Source: Clostridium sartagoforme (GTDB lineage: Bacteria; Bacillota; Clostridia; Clostridiales; Clostridiaceae). Taken from it: a stretch of DNA of 64,000 nucleotides. Where the stretch lies: the NCBI RefSeq assembly GCF_004794105.1, contig NZ_SRYR01000006.1, forward strand, positions 62,001 to 126,000, read 5' to 3'. The position numbers and the translations under genes were made by a program. Position 1 is the stretch's first letter. Every line of letters starts with the position of its first letter. This document shows, one piece after another, positions 34,288 through 43,002 of the stretch. Under the pieces are notes generated by a model. That model was not told the DNA's origin. It made no database searches and saw only the letters and a list, made by a program, of their open reading frames with translations.

Positions 34288-34420
34288 TCAATCAAATCCT
34301 TTCAATCAATAAAAATAATTCCATAATTAAGTATATACCAAAATAATTACATATAAAAGTTTTTATTTGTTCATAATATTGACATGTAGAAAATGTTATT
34401 ATACAATTTTATTGGTATAT

Positions 34421-34495
34421 GTCTCCATAGTTCAATGGATAGAACAGTCCCCTCCTAAGGGACAGATACAGGTTCGATCCCTGTTGGGGATACCA
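34421..34495 (+). tRNA. tRNA-Arg (anticodon CCT)
   Basis: 75 bases with encoded CCA. The acceptor GTCTCCA pairs with TGGGGAT (two G-T pairs). The anticodon arm GTCCC-CTCCTAA-GGGAC gives CCT for codon AGG. The T arm is ACAGG-TTCGATC-CCTGT. A terminator hairpin follows. Confidence 0.95.
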
Positions 34496-34497
34496 GT

Positions 34498-34538
34498 AAA
34501 AGCTCACAAGCCAAGTTAATTCTAGGTTTGTGAGCTTT
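34498..34538. terminator. Terminator after tRNA-Arg
   Basis: AAAAGCTCACAA and TTGTGAGCTTTT arms with a 17-base loop; also suits the end of the converging TetR gene. Confidence 0.8.
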
Positions 34539-34542
34539 TCAC

Positions 34543-35112
34543 TTATATATTTTTATATTTGTCTTCAATACCATTAGTTATTAATTCTAATCCAGCAGTG
34601 AAGCTTTTATCTATTGAAGTAGACATTTCAAATAACTTATTTTGTTCAAAATTTATAAATCCGTGAAGGTAGCTCCTTAAAGTTCTTATAATATGAATAT
34701 TTTCTTCCTGAGAATAATTATATATAGAAATGACTTTAGAAATTATATTTATAATATCTGTAGAAAGCTTCTCAATATTAACATCAGTAAAAGTACTGAC
34801 TAGCTGAGTTGATTCATATAAGGGAGGATAATCTCTAGAAAATTTTCTATATTCATTACTCATAGAAATTAATGCATCCTTGCCTGAGAGGCCAATAGTT
34901 GCCTCCATAAGGCATTCTTTAAGCTTATTTAGTCCATAATTAGCTAATATATTATAAAGATCATCTATCCCTTTTAAATGATTATATAATGATGGAGTTT
35001 TTATTTCTAAAGCATCAGCTATATCTTTTAAGGTGATATTTTTTAAGCCTTTTTCATTTGCTATAGAGATAGTAGTTTGAATAATTATATCTCTTGTAAT
35101 TCTTTTTTTCAT
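34543..35112 (-). CDS. TetR-family transcriptional regulator
   Basis: 189 residues. The N-terminal helix-turn-helix is ITLKDIADALEIKTPSLYNH and a TetR_C-like effector domain follows (YLHGFINFE). Its start overlaps the end of the metallo-hydrolase gene by four bases, so the two are co-transcribed and probably co-regulated. The ligand is unknown. Dyads such as CTAATGATGTTAG (about 35872-35884) upstream of the operon could be its operator. Confidence 0.92.
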   Translation of the reverse strand: MKKRITRDIIIQTTISIANEKGLKNITLKDIADALEIKTPSLYNHLKGIDDLYNILANYGLNKLKECLMEATIGLSGKDALISMSNEYRKFSRDYPPLYESTQLVSTFTDVNIEKLSTDIINIISKVISIYNYSQEENIHIIRTLRSYLHGFINFEQNKLFEMSTSIDKSFTAGLELITNGIEDKYKNI

Positions 35113-35828
35113 ATACTACTGCCTCCTTTAAGATTTTTTTCAGCCCTCTTTATTGCATTAATTATTAATTCTTTTGGGCTTTCTATCACATCACCATGAC
35201 CAGTAGCTAATAAATCAATTTCTAATTTGCTTAACTTTTTAGCACTTTCAATAGCAATTTCCTTACTCCAAGTTGCTAAAGCAGGGAAGGGAAAGAAAAG
35301 TCTTTTATCTCCAGAGACAGATAATCCACCCTTTACTTGAAAAGCATCACCTGTAATAAGTATTCGTAATTCTTCATTATAAAATGACATGGATCCAGGG
35401 GTATGGCCTGGTGTTGAAATAGCTTTTAATGAACCAATATAATCTCCGTCATTTAGAAGTACATCTGATTTTGTATTTACATCTATAAATCCTCCATTAA
35501 TTTTTGATGAGGGCTCATTTTCTTCTAATGAAAAGTCTCCATTCATTAATAAAGAATCACGTTTTGATATATAGACAGTAGCATTTGGTAATTTTTCATT
35601 TAATTTATCTAAGCCTCCTATATGGTCAGAGTGGGGATGAGTAAGAATAATATTACTAATAGGCTTTCCTATTTTTTTACTTAGGTTAAGAACTGGTTCA
35701 CAAAATGATTTTAAACCTATATCAATTAAGGTTAAATTTGAATCTTCTTCAACTAGATAACAATTTATAGGAAAGAGCATACTTAAAAAAGTTATTTGAT
35801 AAATGTTTTTATAATTTCTAATTCTCAT
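35109..35828 (-). CDS. Metallo-beta-lactamase fold hydrolase
   Basis: 239 residues. Zinc motif HPHSDHIGG, further ligands in STPGHTPGSM, LITGDAF and ATGHGDV. A small MBL hydrolase, possibly acting on lactones or thioesters. It is first in an operon with a TetR regulator and divergent from a MATE efflux gene, an arrangement that suggests small-molecule detoxification. Substrate not known. Confidence 0.92.
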   Translation of the reverse strand: MRIRNYKNIYQITFLSMLFPINCYLVEEDSNLTLIDIGLKSFCEPVLNLSKKIGKPISNIILTHPHSDHIGGLDKLNEKLPNATVYISKRDSLLMNGDFSLEENEPSSKINGGFIDVNTKSDVLLNDGDYIGSLKAISTPGHTPGSMSFYNEELRILITGDAFQVKGGLSVSGDKRLFFPFPALATWSKEIAIESAKKLSKLEIDLLATGHGDVIESPKELIINAIKRAEKNLKGGSSI

Positions 35829-36020
35829 ATTTATAACCTCCTATTTACAGAATCTATTTATACTAATCTATGCTAATGATGTTAGTTTAGTGACAAATAT
35901 AATTAGTATTTTTAATAATGTAGTTAGTTATATTATTTATAGATATTTAAACTTTTAAACATCTATAAATAATGAAATAGATAAAAGGGTTTTAATGAAA
36001 TTAAGTTAGAAGGTATTATC

Positions 36021-36156
36021 TTGACAAACTTCTTTTATTATAAGAAAATATCAAGAGTAATTATACGTAAGCAAAGAGCAGATGGGCGGCTTGACTACCC
36101 ATTTGTTCTTTTTTCTTTGTAAAAATAGAATTTAATATTTAACCTAGGAGGAAGTC
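36021..36156 (+). promoter_or_regulatory. Attenuator-like leader of the MATE gene
   Basis: TTGACA at 36021-36026 with a weak -10, then a short leader. A 13-pair stem at 36074-36110 (GAGCAGATGGG side against CCCATTTGTTC) ends in TTTTTT. The reading frame at 36082-36135 could encode a 17-residue peptide starting MGGLTTHLFFF across the stem, but its ribosome site is poor. Leaders of drug transporters are often controlled in this way. Confidence 0.5.
36074..36116 (+). terminator. Terminator hairpin ahead of the MATE gene
   Basis: A 13-pair stem including two G-T pairs, 11-base loop CGGCTTGACTA, and a six-T tract, 41 bases before the start codon. Confidence 0.8.
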
Positions 36157-37506
36157 ATGAGAAAAGTATTTAAAGATAAGGCTTTTATAACAACGATGCT
36201 TACACTGGCATTGCCAATAACATTGCAAAGCTTTATAACATCGTCATTAAACTTAGTAGATAACCTAATGATAGGAAAGTTAGGAGAAGAAGCAATTGCT
36301 GCAGTAGGACTAGCCAATCAATATTTCTTTATTTTTACGCTATGCCTTTCAGGAATAAATGCTGGGGCAAGCGTGTTTATGTCTCAGTATTGGGGAAAGA
36401 AAGATGTTAAAAGTATAAAGAAGGTATTAGGATTAGACTTAAGCATAGGATTTATAGCATCTATAGTATTTGGTGGAGCTGCACTTATTTTTGCTGAGTC
36501 AATAATGGGATTATTATCTAGGGATACAATGGTAATAGAACTTGGAAGTCAATACTTAAGAATAATAGGAATTACTTTTATATTTACTAATTTTACGCAG
36601 GGTTTTTCATCAGCATTAAGAAGTTCAGAACAGCCTAAGGTTCCAATGTATGCTAGTTTAATAGGAGTTATATGTAATGCCTTTTTAAACTGGGTATTTA
36701 TATTTGGTAACTTAGGGGCAAAACCAATGGGAGTTGCTGGAGCTGCTTTAGCTACTTCTATAGCACGTGCCTTAGAGATAGCTTATATAATTTATATGAT
36801 TTATGTAAAAATTAATATAGTAGCTTCAAAAATTAAAGAACTATTTGCCTTTGACTTTAGTTTTGTAAAGACTTATTTCAATACTTCAATATCTGTTATA
36901 GCAAATGAATTATTATGGTCACTAGGAATGACTGCATTTTCTATAGCATATGCTCAAATAGGGACAAGTGCAGTAGCTACTATGCAAATTGCAACTACAT
37001 TAAATAATATGTTTATGGTGCTTTGTATAGGATTAGCTTCAGCAGCTGCTATTATGGTAGGTAATAAGGTAGGGGCTAATGAAGAAGAAGTAGCAGTAGA
37101 TTATTCACATAAGATAGGGAAGGTTGCTCCAGCTTTAGGATTAATTATAGGTATAGCAGTATGGATATTAGCACCTGCTATAGTAAGGCCTTTTAATGTA
37201 GAAGCTGAGACTTTCAAAGCAACGGTATCTGTTTTAAGAATAATGGCATTAATATGTCCTATAAGATCTTATAACGTAGTTATGATAGTTGGAATATTTA
37301 GAGGGGGCGGAGATACTCTTTACTCTACATTAGTACAACTAGGAACAATTTGGTTTTATGCAGTACCTATGGCTTTTATAGGAGCAACAGTATTATCACT
37401 ACCAGTTACAGCAGTATATTTCTTAATCTGTTCAGAAGAATTTATAAAAATAATCTTTGAAAGAAGTAGATTAAAATCAGGAAAGTGGATACGAAGTGTA
37501 GTATAG
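36157..37506 (+). CDS. MATE-family multidrug efflux transporter
   Basis: 449 residues, ATG behind CTAGGAGGAAG. Twelve membrane segments with the MATE features LALPITLQSFITSSLNLVDNLMIG-type first helix, FMSQYWGKKD loop, and IFRGGGDTLYS late in the protein. It exports cationic drugs or metabolites by Na+ or H+ exchange. It follows an attenuator-like hairpin and lies divergent from a TetR/hydrolase operon, so expression is probably inducible. Confidence 0.93.
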   Translation: MRKVFKDKAFITTMLTLALPITLQSFITSSLNLVDNLMIGKLGEEAIAAVGLANQYFFIFTLCLSGINAGASVFMSQYWGKKDVKSIKKVLGLDLSIGFIASIVFGGAALIFAESIMGLLSRDTMVIELGSQYLRIIGITFIFTNFTQGFSSALRSSEQPKVPMYASLIGVICNAFLNWVFIFGNLGAKPMGVAGAALATSIARALEIAYIIYMIYVKINIVASKIKELFAFDFSFVKTYFNTSISVIANELLWSLGMTAFSIAYAQIGTSAVATMQIATTLNNMFMVLCIGLASAAAIMVGNKVGANEEEVAVDYSHKIGKVAPALGLIIGIAVWILAPAIVRPFNVEAETFKATVSVLRIMALICPIRSYNVVMIVGIFRGGGDTLYSTLVQLGTIWFYAVPMAFIGATVLSLPVTAVYFLICSEEFIKIIFERSRLKSGKWIRSVV

Positions 37507-37611
37507 GATAGTAGGGAAAATTAGAAATTATCACACTAACCAATTAAAATTTTTATTAAAATTAATTTTTTGAATTTTTTATATGATATAATATAAAAAT
37601 AAAATTATATA

Positions 37612-37728
37612 AAAATTAAAAGATATATAAGCTTTCAATTAATGAAATTTACTTTAAAAACTATTTTTTACTTAAAATAATATAAATCTTCAAAATGTAG
37701 ATTATTTATTGAAACATATATATATAAA
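37612..37728 (+). repeat. Repeat family A, copy 3
   Basis: TTAAAAGATATATAAGCTTT then CAATTAATGAAATTTACTTT, then TTTTTTACTTAAAATAATATA, ending GATTATTTATTGAAACATAT. It ends 21 bases before the next start codon, the usual orientation. Confidence 0.85.
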
Positions 37729-37748
37729 ATTTAGGATGGTGAATTAAT

Positions 37749-38993
37749 TTGGAGAGTTATACGTGGCAGATAATATTATTAGTAATATTATTAGTTATGT
37801 CAGGATTTTTCTCTATGTCAGAAACGGCCTTAATGGCACTAAGTAAAATTAGAATAAGACATATGGTAGATGAGGGAGTTAAGGGAGCTAAGTTAATAGA
37901 GAAGTTAACTGAAGATCCAAGTAGATTATTAGGAGCAATATTAATAGGTAATAACATAGTTAATATAGGTGCATCTGCACTTGCAACATCAATTGCAGTT
38001 AAAACTATTGGAGAAAGTGGAGTTGGGTTAGTTACTGTTATTATGACTATTTTAGTTTTAATATTTGGTGAAATTACTCCTAAGTCAATAGCTAAGCAGA
38101 ATTCTGAAAAGGTTGCATTAAGAGTAAGTAAGATTATAAATATAGTGGTTAAGGTTTTCAGACCATTTATATTTATATTTACTGCTATATCTAGTTTGTT
38201 TATCAGGCTTTTAGGAGGAGACCCTAAGGCTACAGAACCATTTATTACAGAAGAAGAATTAAAAACAATGGTTGGTGTAAGTGAAGAAGAGGGCGTACTT
38301 GAAGATGTTGAAAAGGAAATGATTTTTAACGTTTTTGAATTTGCAGATTCTCAAGTAAAAGATGTAATGGTACAAAGAGTAGATGTAGTTGCAGTAGATA
38401 TGAATGCTACTTATGATGAAGTAATAGATATAATAAAAACTGAGCAATTTTCAAGAATACCAGTTTATAATCAAACTATAGATGATGTTATTGGTATATT
38501 AAATGTAAAAGATTTAATAATAGCTTTTGAAAGTAAGGAAAACTTTAAGGTTTCAGATTATATGAGGGAGCCTTATTATACTTATGAATTTAAGAGAATT
38601 ACTGAGTTATTTAATGAAATGAAAAATACAAGAAATCATATGGCAGTTGTATTAGATGAGTATGGTGGAAATGTTGGGATAGTTACTATTGAAGACTTAA
38701 TAGAAGAAGTAGTTGGCGAGATTGAAGACGAATATGATGATGAAGTTGATGATGAAATTATAGTAGTTAAGGAAGATGAATATATTGTAGATGGAAGCGC
38801 AAGGCTTGATCATATTGCTGAATTAATAGGTGTAACTATGGAATCAGAAGAATTTGATTCAGTAGGTGGATTAGTTATTGGAGAACTTGGAAGGTTCCCA
38901 GAACAAAATGAAGAAGTGGAAATGAATAATATTAAGTTTATAGTAGAAGAAATAGATAAAAATAGAATTAAAAAGGTTAGAATATTTACTTAA
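37749..38993 (+). CDS. CNNM/CorC-type hemolysin-family transporter
   Basis: 414 residues, TTG start behind AGGATGGTG. Domains: DUF21 membrane part with about four helices (residues 1-180; SGFFSMSETALMALSK, IFGEITPKSIAK), a CBS pair (about 200-320; VMVQRVDVVAVD, HMAVVLDEYGG), and a CorC_HlyC domain (about 335-414). Homologues take part in Mg2+ efflux or sensing rather than haemolysis. The promoter region carries repeat A. Confidence 0.93.
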   Translation: MESYTWQIILLVILLVMSGFFSMSETALMALSKIRIRHMVDEGVKGAKLIEKLTEDPSRLLGAILIGNNIVNIGASALATSIAVKTIGESGVGLVTVIMTILVLIFGEITPKSIAKQNSEKVALRVSKIINIVVKVFRPFIFIFTAISSLFIRLLGGDPKATEPFITEEELKTMVGVSEEEGVLEDVEKEMIFNVFEFADSQVKDVMVQRVDVVAVDMNATYDEVIDIIKTEQFSRIPVYNQTIDDVIGILNVKDLIIAFESKENFKVSDYMREPYYTYEFKRITELFNEMKNTRNHMAVVLDEYGGNVGIVTIEDLIEEVVGEIEDEYDDEVDDEIIVVKEDEYIVDGSARLDHIAELIGVTMESEEFDSVGGLVIGELGRFPEQNEEVEMNNIKFIVEEIDKNRIKKVRIFT

Positions 38994-39003
38994 ATAGTTA
39001 GAG

Positions 39004-39060
39004 AAATATCATATTACTTATCTGTAGTTAAACTTCAGTTGTGGTGGTATGATATTTTTT
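39004..39060 (+). terminator. Terminator
   Basis: AAATATCATA/TATGATATTT arms around a 34-base middle part, with a T run. Confidence 0.7.
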
Positions 39061-39191
39061 ATACATAGATAAAATTATATATAAAAATTTATTAATTAAA
39101 TTTAGATCTACATCATTTCTACATATTTTTACTATATAATAATTTATGTAGTAAGAAATATAGATTATTTTATATTAAGGTGAAGATTGAT

Positions 39192-39641
39192 ATGGATTAT
39201 ATGAATATTGCAATAGAAGAGGCAACTAAAGCCTTTATTAAAGAGGAAGTGCCTGTTGGAGCAGTTATAGTTAAGAATGGAGAAATAATAGCTAGAAATC
39301 ATAATTTAAAGGAAAGTTTAAACTTAACTATTGCTCATGCAGAGATACTAGCTATTGAAGAGGCCTCTAAAAAACTTAATAACTGGAGACTATCAGGATG
39401 TGAAATGTATGTAACATTAGAGCCATGCCCTATGTGTGCAGCTGCAATAGCTCAAAGTAGAATATCAAAACTATATATAGGAACCTTTAATAAAGATATG
39501 GGGGCATGTGGATCTACTGTAAATTTATTAGATTATGATATATTCAATTGGAAAGTTGATGTAAAATGGTGTTATAATGAAGAATGCAGTAATTTATTAA
39601 CAAAGTTTTTTAAAAATAAAAGAAATATAAGGAGGGATTAG
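39192..39641 (+). CDS. tadA: tRNA-specific adenosine deaminase
   Basis: 149 residues from the ATG at 39192; the GTG at 39180 overlaps the AAGGTGA ribosome site. Zinc motifs HAEILAIEEA (His ligand and catalytic Glu) and PCPMCAAAI (two Cys ligands). It converts A34 to inosine in tRNA-Arg(ACG). It abuts lgt with no gap and begins the conserved block that continues with tRNA-Ser, SRP RNA and dnaX. Confidence 0.96.
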   Translation: MDYMNIAIEEATKAFIKEEVPVGAVIVKNGEIIARNHNLKESLNLTIAHAEILAIEEASKKLNNWRLSGCEMYVTLEPCPMCAAAIAQSRISKLYIGTFNKDMGACGSTVNLLDYDIFNWKVDVKWCYNEECSNLLTKFFKNKRNIRRD

Positions 39642-40415
39642 ATGAATCCAATAGCATTTAATGTATTTGGTTTAGAAATAAGATGGTATGGAGTAATAAT
39701 TTCTATGGGAGTTGTTGCTGCTATGCTATTAATATATATGCTGGCAAAAAAGAAAGATCTAAATTATGATACTATAATAGATGCATTTTTAGTTACTTTC
39801 CCAATATCAATAATAGGGGCAAGATTATACTATGTGGCCTTTGAATTTCAAAATTTTAACTCATTTAAGGATATGATAAATATTAGAAATGGTGGAATGG
39901 CTATTCATGGTGGAGTAATAGCAGCATTATTATCAGGATATTTCTTTGCTAAATATAAAAAGATTAATTTCTTAAAATATGTTGATGTAATAATGCCAGG
40001 GGTTATTTTAGCGCAAGCTATAGGTAGATGGGGAAATTTTATGAACCAAGAGGCTCATGGTGGACCTGTAACTCAAGAGTTTATAAGTAAATTCCCAGAA
40101 TTTATTCAAAAAGGAATGCTGATTAAAGGTACTTATTATCATCCAACATTTTTATATGAATCCATATGGAATCTATTAGTTTGTGGTATTTTAGTGTACA
40201 TCCTTCTAAAGAAAAAAGAAGGAAAAGATGGAGTTATCCTTGGTGGATATATGATTCTTTATTCTATAGGAAGATTCTTTATTGAAGGATTAAGAACTGA
40301 TAGTTTAATGTTTATGGGATTAAGAACTGCACAAATAGTAAGCTTAATTGGAATAGTATTAGGAATAGGTCTTATTATTTGGGCTTATAAAAAGAATAAA
40401 AATCAAGCTAGATAA
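39642..40415 (+). CDS. lgt: Prolipoprotein diacylglyceryl transferase
   Basis: 257 residues, ATG directly after the tadA stop with AAGGAGGGATTAG as ribosome site. Seven membrane segments with the Lgt signature GRWGNFMNQEAHGG, MAIHGGVIAA and the C-terminal GRFFIEGLRTD. It transfers diacylglycerol from phosphatidylglycerol to the lipobox Cys of prolipoproteins, such as the lipoproteins seen here at 1.8 and 63.5 kb. Confidence 0.96.
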   Translation: MNPIAFNVFGLEIRWYGVIISMGVVAAMLLIYMLAKKKDLNYDTIIDAFLVTFPISIIGARLYYVAFEFQNFNSFKDMINIRNGGMAIHGGVIAALLSGYFFAKYKKINFLKYVDVIMPGVILAQAIGRWGNFMNQEAHGGPVTQEFISKFPEFIQKGMLIKGTYYHPTFLYESIWNLLVCGILVYILLKKKEGKDGVILGGYMILYSIGRFFIEGLRTDSLMFMGLRTAQIVSLIGIVLGIGLIIWAYKKNKNQAR

Positions 40416-40420
40416 AAATT

Positions 40421-40453
40421 AAGTAGGTATTATTATACCTACTTTTTATTTTT
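40421..40453 (+). terminator. Terminator after lgt
   Basis: AAGTAGGTAT/ATACCTACTT stem with a T-rich tail. Confidence 0.85.
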
Positions 40454-40709
40454 ATAATAAATTTTAATAATTAAAATTTTAATTTAGGTTAAAATAATTA
40501 AGTAAGATTTAAATCACATTATTAACTATTTAATTCTTAGTTGGATGTCTTTACAATAGTCGCCAGCTTTTTAAATCTTGCAATATTTATTGGTATATGA
40601 TAATATATAGCAGTAGTTAAGTTAAATAGCTATATAGGCAATTCAAAATCAAAGATTTTGTAATTGAACAACTTATTATATTTAAGTTAATAGAGAGTTT
40701 TAATAATAT
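40454..40709. other. Gap upstream of tRNA-Ser
   Basis: About 255 AT-rich bases with no ORF. It probably holds the promoter of the tRNA-Ser and SRP RNA; I could not fix it to a base. Confidence 0.4.
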
Positions 40710-40799
40710 GGAGAGATGTCCGAGTGGTCGAAGGAGCACGCCTGGAAAGCGTGTATAGGGGCAACTCTATCAGGGGTTCAAATCCCCTTCTCTCCGCCA
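40710..40799 (+). tRNA. tRNA-Ser (anticodon GGA)
   Basis: 90 bases, class II with a long variable arm. Acceptor GGAGAGA/TCTCTCC, anticodon arm CACGC-CTGGAAA-GCGTG giving GGA, T arm with GGTTCAAATCC, and encoded CCA. Confidence 0.95.
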
Positions 40800-40800
40800 T

Positions 40801-41068
40801 GACTGTGCTAGATGGGGAGTTAGCGGTGCCCTATAACCTGCAATCCGCTATAGCAGGATTGAATTCCCAGTCTAGGCTTTAATCTGTAGAGCCTGCCTAT
40901 GCAAGTGGTGTTGATGGCAAGGTCCCATACGACGTAAGTGCATGAACCTCGTCAGGTCCGGAAGGAAGCAGCGATAAGTGATTACTGCGTGTGATATGGA
41001 TAAATCTTGTCAGAGCTAACTACATAGTAACGTCTATAGATTACTGTCGAAGCTGGGTGCACGGTTTT
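40801..41068 (+). ncRNA. ffs: Signal recognition particle RNA, large type
   Basis: About 268 bases right after tRNA-Ser. The SRP54-binding hairpin (40951-40978) carries GTCAGGTCCGGAAGGAAGCA. The ends ACTGTGC and GCACGGT pair to close the long helix, and the 5' part has an Alu-like fold with TATAACC. This is the Bacillus/Clostridium scRNA form with an Alu domain. Ends are estimated from pairing. It works with Ffh in membrane protein targeting. Confidence 0.93.
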
Positions 41069-41078
41069 AATTTTTAGG

Positions 41079-41103
41079 CCTTTCTAAGAAGAAGGGTTTT
41101 TTT
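41079..41103 (+). terminator. Terminator of the SRP RNA
   Basis: CCTTTCT/AGAAGGG stem, four-base loop, seven T. Confidence 0.8.
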
Positions 41104-41194
41104 AATGCAAATATGTAATTATTAATGAAAATATATAATTAATAATTAATTATTTATAGGTTACTCTTCAATAGGATTAACATACAATAGGACA

Positions 41195-41234
41195 AGAAAA
41201 CGAGGGCATTCCATAAGGAATACCCTCGTTTTCT
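41195..41234 (-). terminator. Terminator of thyA-folA
   Basis: AGAAAACGAGGG-ATTCC paired with GGAAT-CCCTCGTTTTCT, reaching into the folA stop. Confidence 0.85.
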
Positions 41235-41724
41235 ATTTCCTTATTAAATTTATAAAATCAAAATTTAAATTATCTTTTTCATTAACTAAAATTTCAGATT
41301 TATAATCAGTTATCCAATCATTAAGACCGATACTTGGGAATTTTGTATCACCATCAAAATCTTTATAAACTCTAGTTAAGTATAACTTCTTTGTATTAGG
41401 TAAAAGAGTTCTATATATCTCTCCGCCGCCAATAACAAAGGCTTCTTCAGTAGAATTTTCAAATCTAGTAATAATAGAGTCTATATCATTAACTACTTCT
41501 ACATCAGGTGAAGTAACTTTAAAGCTTTTATCTCTTGTAATTACAATATGATGTCTATTAGGTAAAACCTTAGGTAAAGATTCAAAAGTCTTTCTACCCA
41601 TTATAATAGTATTACCTGATGTAATGGACTTAAATCTCTTTAAGTCTTCAGATATATGCCATAAAAGCTTGTTATCTCCGCCAATAACATTATTAGAAGC
41701 TTTGGCAACTATAATAGATAACAT
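41233..41724 (-). CDS. folA: Dihydrofolate reductase
   Basis: 163 residues. LSIIVAKASNNVIGGDNKLLW start with the substrate-binding region, LKRFKSITSG, IIMGRKTFESLP, and FVIGGGEIYRTLLP. It reduces dihydrofolate to tetrahydrofolate with NADPH. Its ATG overlaps the thyA stop (TAATG), a translationally coupled pair: ThyA makes the dihydrofolate that FolA recycles. Confidence 0.96.
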   Translation of the reverse strand: MLSIIVAKASNNVIGGDNKLLWHISEDLKRFKSITSGNTIIMGRKTFESLPKVLPNRHHIVITRDKSFKVTSPDVEVVNDIDSIITRFENSTEEAFVIGGGEIYRTLLPNTKKLYLTRVYKDFDGDTKFPSIGLNDWITDYKSEILVNEKDNLNFDFINLIRK

Positions 41725-42515
41725 TACACACTTACCTCCATTTTAATTGGGTCATGGTGTTTATAATCTATTAATTTAACATCATCAGCTGTGAAGTCAT
41801 AGAAATTCGTTATTTCCGGATTTATCCAAAGCTTTGGTGCATCAAAATCTTCATTTTCTCTAGTTAATTGAAGTTTCATTCCTTCAACTTGATTTTCATA
41901 AATATGTGCATTATTAATCACGTGAGTGAATAATCCAGGTTTAAGATTAGTTACTTGTGCTATTAAATGAACTAATACAGCATATTGGCTAGTATTAAAT
42001 GGAACTCCCAATGGAATGTCCCCACTACGCTGGATTAACATGCAATTTAAGTAACCATCTGTTACGTCCCATAAAGTTTGATAGCAACAAGGTTGCAATG
42101 TCATTTCTGGTAGATCTTCTATATTCCACATAGACATAATCATTCTTCTGTCTTGAGGATTATTTTTTAAGGACTCAATAAGCTTATCTACTTGGTTAAA
42201 CTTTGCTATTTGGTATCCATAAGCCTTACCTATTGTATTATTCTCATCTACCCATTCATCCCATATATGGACATTTTGTTCTTGAAGCTTAGTCACGTCA
42301 TTTGATTGATCTCTATATATCCATAGCATTTCCTTTATAGCAGTTTTAAATGCAACTTTTTTAGTAGTTAGTATAGGGAATTCCTTTTGTAAATTAAACT
42401 GCATAATTTGATGTGGTAGCTTGTATGTAGGCATCCCAGTTCTGTTATTATCATAATAACCATTTTCAAAGATATCTTTAACTATAGATAAGTATTTCTT
42501 ATCGTATAAACTCAA
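41724..42515 (-). CDS. thyA: Thymidylate synthase
   Basis: 263 residues, TTG start behind AAGGAGTG. The active-site stretch [10 protein letters not shown] carries the nucleophile Cys; the usual PCH reads PCC, a variant found in some Firmicutes enzymes. [13 protein letters not shown] binds phosphate and folate, and NNAHIYENQ follows. It methylates dUMP to dTMP. It forms an operon with folA, placed inside the otherwise conserved SRP RNA-dnaX neighbourhood. Confidence 0.95.
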   Translation of the reverse strand: MSLYDKKYLSIVKDIFENGYYDNNRTGMPTYKLPHQIMQFNLQKEFPILTTKKVAFKTAIKEMLWIYRDQSNDVTKLQEQNVHIWDEWVDENNTIGKAYGYQIAKFNQVDKLIESLKNNPQDRRMIMSMWNIEDLPEMTLQPCCYQTLWDVTDGYLNCMLIQRSGDIPLGVPFNTSQYAVLVHLIAQVTNLKPGLFTHVINNAHIYENQVEGMKLQLTRENEDFDAPKLWINPEITNFYDFTADDVKLIDYKHHDPIKMEVSV

Positions 42516-42776
42516 GTTTTATCACTCCTTACTATTATTTAAATTTATTGTACTATAAAATTTAATAAGTATAAATGATATTAGGATAAGTTTGAGTTTT
42601 TGAATATTGGTATATAGGGCTGAAGCATAGTATAAGAATAATAAACTAAATGATGAATAATATTATAAGTAATATATGTAATATTTAACAAATAGCAGTT
42701 AAATAAGCACTTGTAAATATTTATGAAATAATATATGCTTGAAATAGATTATTTTGGAAGAAAGGAGAAATAGACT

Positions 42777-42908
42777 ATGAAGTTTCCTGTAAGAAAGATG
42801 AAATATGAAATTTTATCTAGTAGTTCACAGTCAAAAACATGCATGTTTTTTGAAAATTGGATTACTATGCCCTTTTTTAGGGGAAATTTGAGAAAATCTA
42901 TTTCTTAA
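42777..42908 (+). CDS. 43-residue leader peptide upstream of the MFS gene
   Basis: An ORF with an excellent ribosome site (AAAGGAGA, eight bases before ATG), starting MKFPVRKMKYEILSSS and ending FRGNLRKSIS. It is rich in Lys, Arg, Ser and Phe and has no membrane segment. It ends 14 bases before a stem (42922-42931 with 42986-42995) that covers the ribosome site of the MFS gene. This fits a regulatory leader peptide of a drug-inducible gene. No homologue recognised. Confidence 0.55.
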   Translation: MKFPVRKMKYEILSSSSQSKTCMFFENWITMPFFRGNLRKSIS

Positions 42909-42921
42909 GTTGCAATATAGT

Positions 42922-42995
42922 AACTCCAATTAGGCCTAGATTAAGTATCTTAGGTCTTTTATTATGCTTAAAAATAATTATAGAAAATTGGAGTT
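42922..42995 (+). promoter_or_regulatory. Ribosome-site hiding stem and terminator before the MFS gene
   Basis: AACTCCAATT (42922-42931) is exactly complementary to AATTGGAGTT (42986-42995), which contains the MFS Shine-Dalgarno TTGGAG. Inside lies a second hairpin (42932-42960, GGCCTAGA against TCTTAGGTC) followed by TTTT. Either can keep the transporter off; translation of the 43-residue leader could shift the fold. Confidence 0.6.
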
Positions 42996-43002
42996 GATTA
43001 AA

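Noticed and set aside
39061..39180. Possible sixth family A repeat before tadA
   Set aside because: It shares only ATAGATTATTT and AT-rich composition with the A ends; the internal blocks and TATTGAAACATATATA are missing.
41104..41165. Seventh family C copy after the SRP RNA
   Set aside because: Only the ATTAATAATTAATTA part is similar; neither the GTCGCAC ends nor the AAACTCC core is present.
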